Positions 5,199 to 5,300 of a stretch of 5,300 nt of DNA are shown here, piece after piece (the stretch's first letter is position 1; each line of letters starts with the position of its first letter). The notes below the pieces were generated by a model, which worked only from the letters and a program-made list of their open reading frames with translations, was not told the origin of the DNA and ran no database searches. Made by a program: the position numbers and the translations under genes. This stretch comes from an uncultured Clostridia bacterium (GTDB taxonomy: Bacteria; Bacillota; Clostridia; Oscillospirales; Oscillospiraceae), in NCBI GenBank assembly GCA_946405655.1, contig CAMJHX010000106.1, positions 1 through 5,300 of the forward strand, in the 5' to 3' direction.

Positions 5199-5300
5199 GC
5201 CCTCATGAATTAACGGTTAAATTGAATCGTCACTTCCGCTCCACAGAGAGCGAAAGCGAAAAAAGTTGAAATGCAGACATTTTGCGCCTGTTCAAAGAGG
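5199..5300. other. Intergenic stretch downstream of the operon
   Basis: AT-richer than the rest, without a supported reading frame. It contains the small palindrome TTAACGGTTAA (5210-5220) and the inverted repeat AAATG-caga-CATTT (5269-5282). A TTGAAA at 5266 has no acceptable -10 element 17 bases on within the window. It may be upstream region of a gene beyond the right edge. Confidence 0.4.

Noticed and set aside
4610..5206. Minus-strand open frame opposite luxS, starting within the terminator
   Set aside because: LuxS is unambiguous on the plus strand and the antisense start lies in the terminator region.
5266..5294. TTGAAA as a -35 element of a rightward promoter
   Set aside because: The hexamer 17 bases downstream is TGTTCA, too far from TATAAT to be convincing.

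Overview
The window looks like chromosomal DNA of a GC-rich, gut-type member of the Clostridia (Firmicutes/Bacillota, Oscillospiraceae-like). The supporting signs are strong AAGGAGG-type ribosome binding sites, TTG and GTG starts, sigma-A type promoters, small Firmicutes-restricted families (DUF6440, DUF6591-like) and a YczE-type membrane protein, combined with GC-rich third codon positions. The taxonomic placement is inference from style and family content, not from a marker gene search.

Layout. Bases 1-110 are non-coding and hold a GC-rich inverted repeat that resembles a dispersed repeat. Two genes then lie on the minus strand: a single-pass membrane protein with a helical DUF6591-like domain (111-578, TTG start) and, upstream of it, a Xre-like helix-turn-helix regulator (662-1123). 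A hairpin sits between them right after the regulator's stop and is followed at once by an extended -10 promoter for the membrane protein gene, so the two are probably partly separate transcription units. The divergent region 1124-1285 holds a small perfect inverted repeat (1149-1168) and a near-consensus promoter (TTGGCA, 17 bp, TATAAT) firing to the right.

That promoter drives what reads as a six-gene operon, 1286-5155: a YczE/DUF6198-type integral membrane protein, a lipoprotein metallophosphoesterase, a 59-residue DUF6440 protein, a GNAT acetyltransferase, an azoreductase-like flavodoxin-fold oxidoreductase, and LuxS (S-ribosylhomocysteine lyase, the AI-2 synthase). Neighbours overlap or are separated by 19 bases or less, and a strong intrinsic terminator (5165-5198) closes the operon. 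The last 100 bases show no gene.

Functionally only LuxS has a firm biochemical assignment: it cleaves S-ribosylhomocysteine to homocysteine plus the AI-2 precursor DPD. The other five genes have fold-level assignments, and nothing in the sequence proves a shared pathway. The tight coupling means that luxS expression should follow the promoter in front of the membrane protein gene. No mobile element, CRISPR array, tRNA or rRNA was seen, and I do not see compelling evidence for a wholly new system; the most interesting point is the composition of the luxS operon and its possible control by the divergent regulator.
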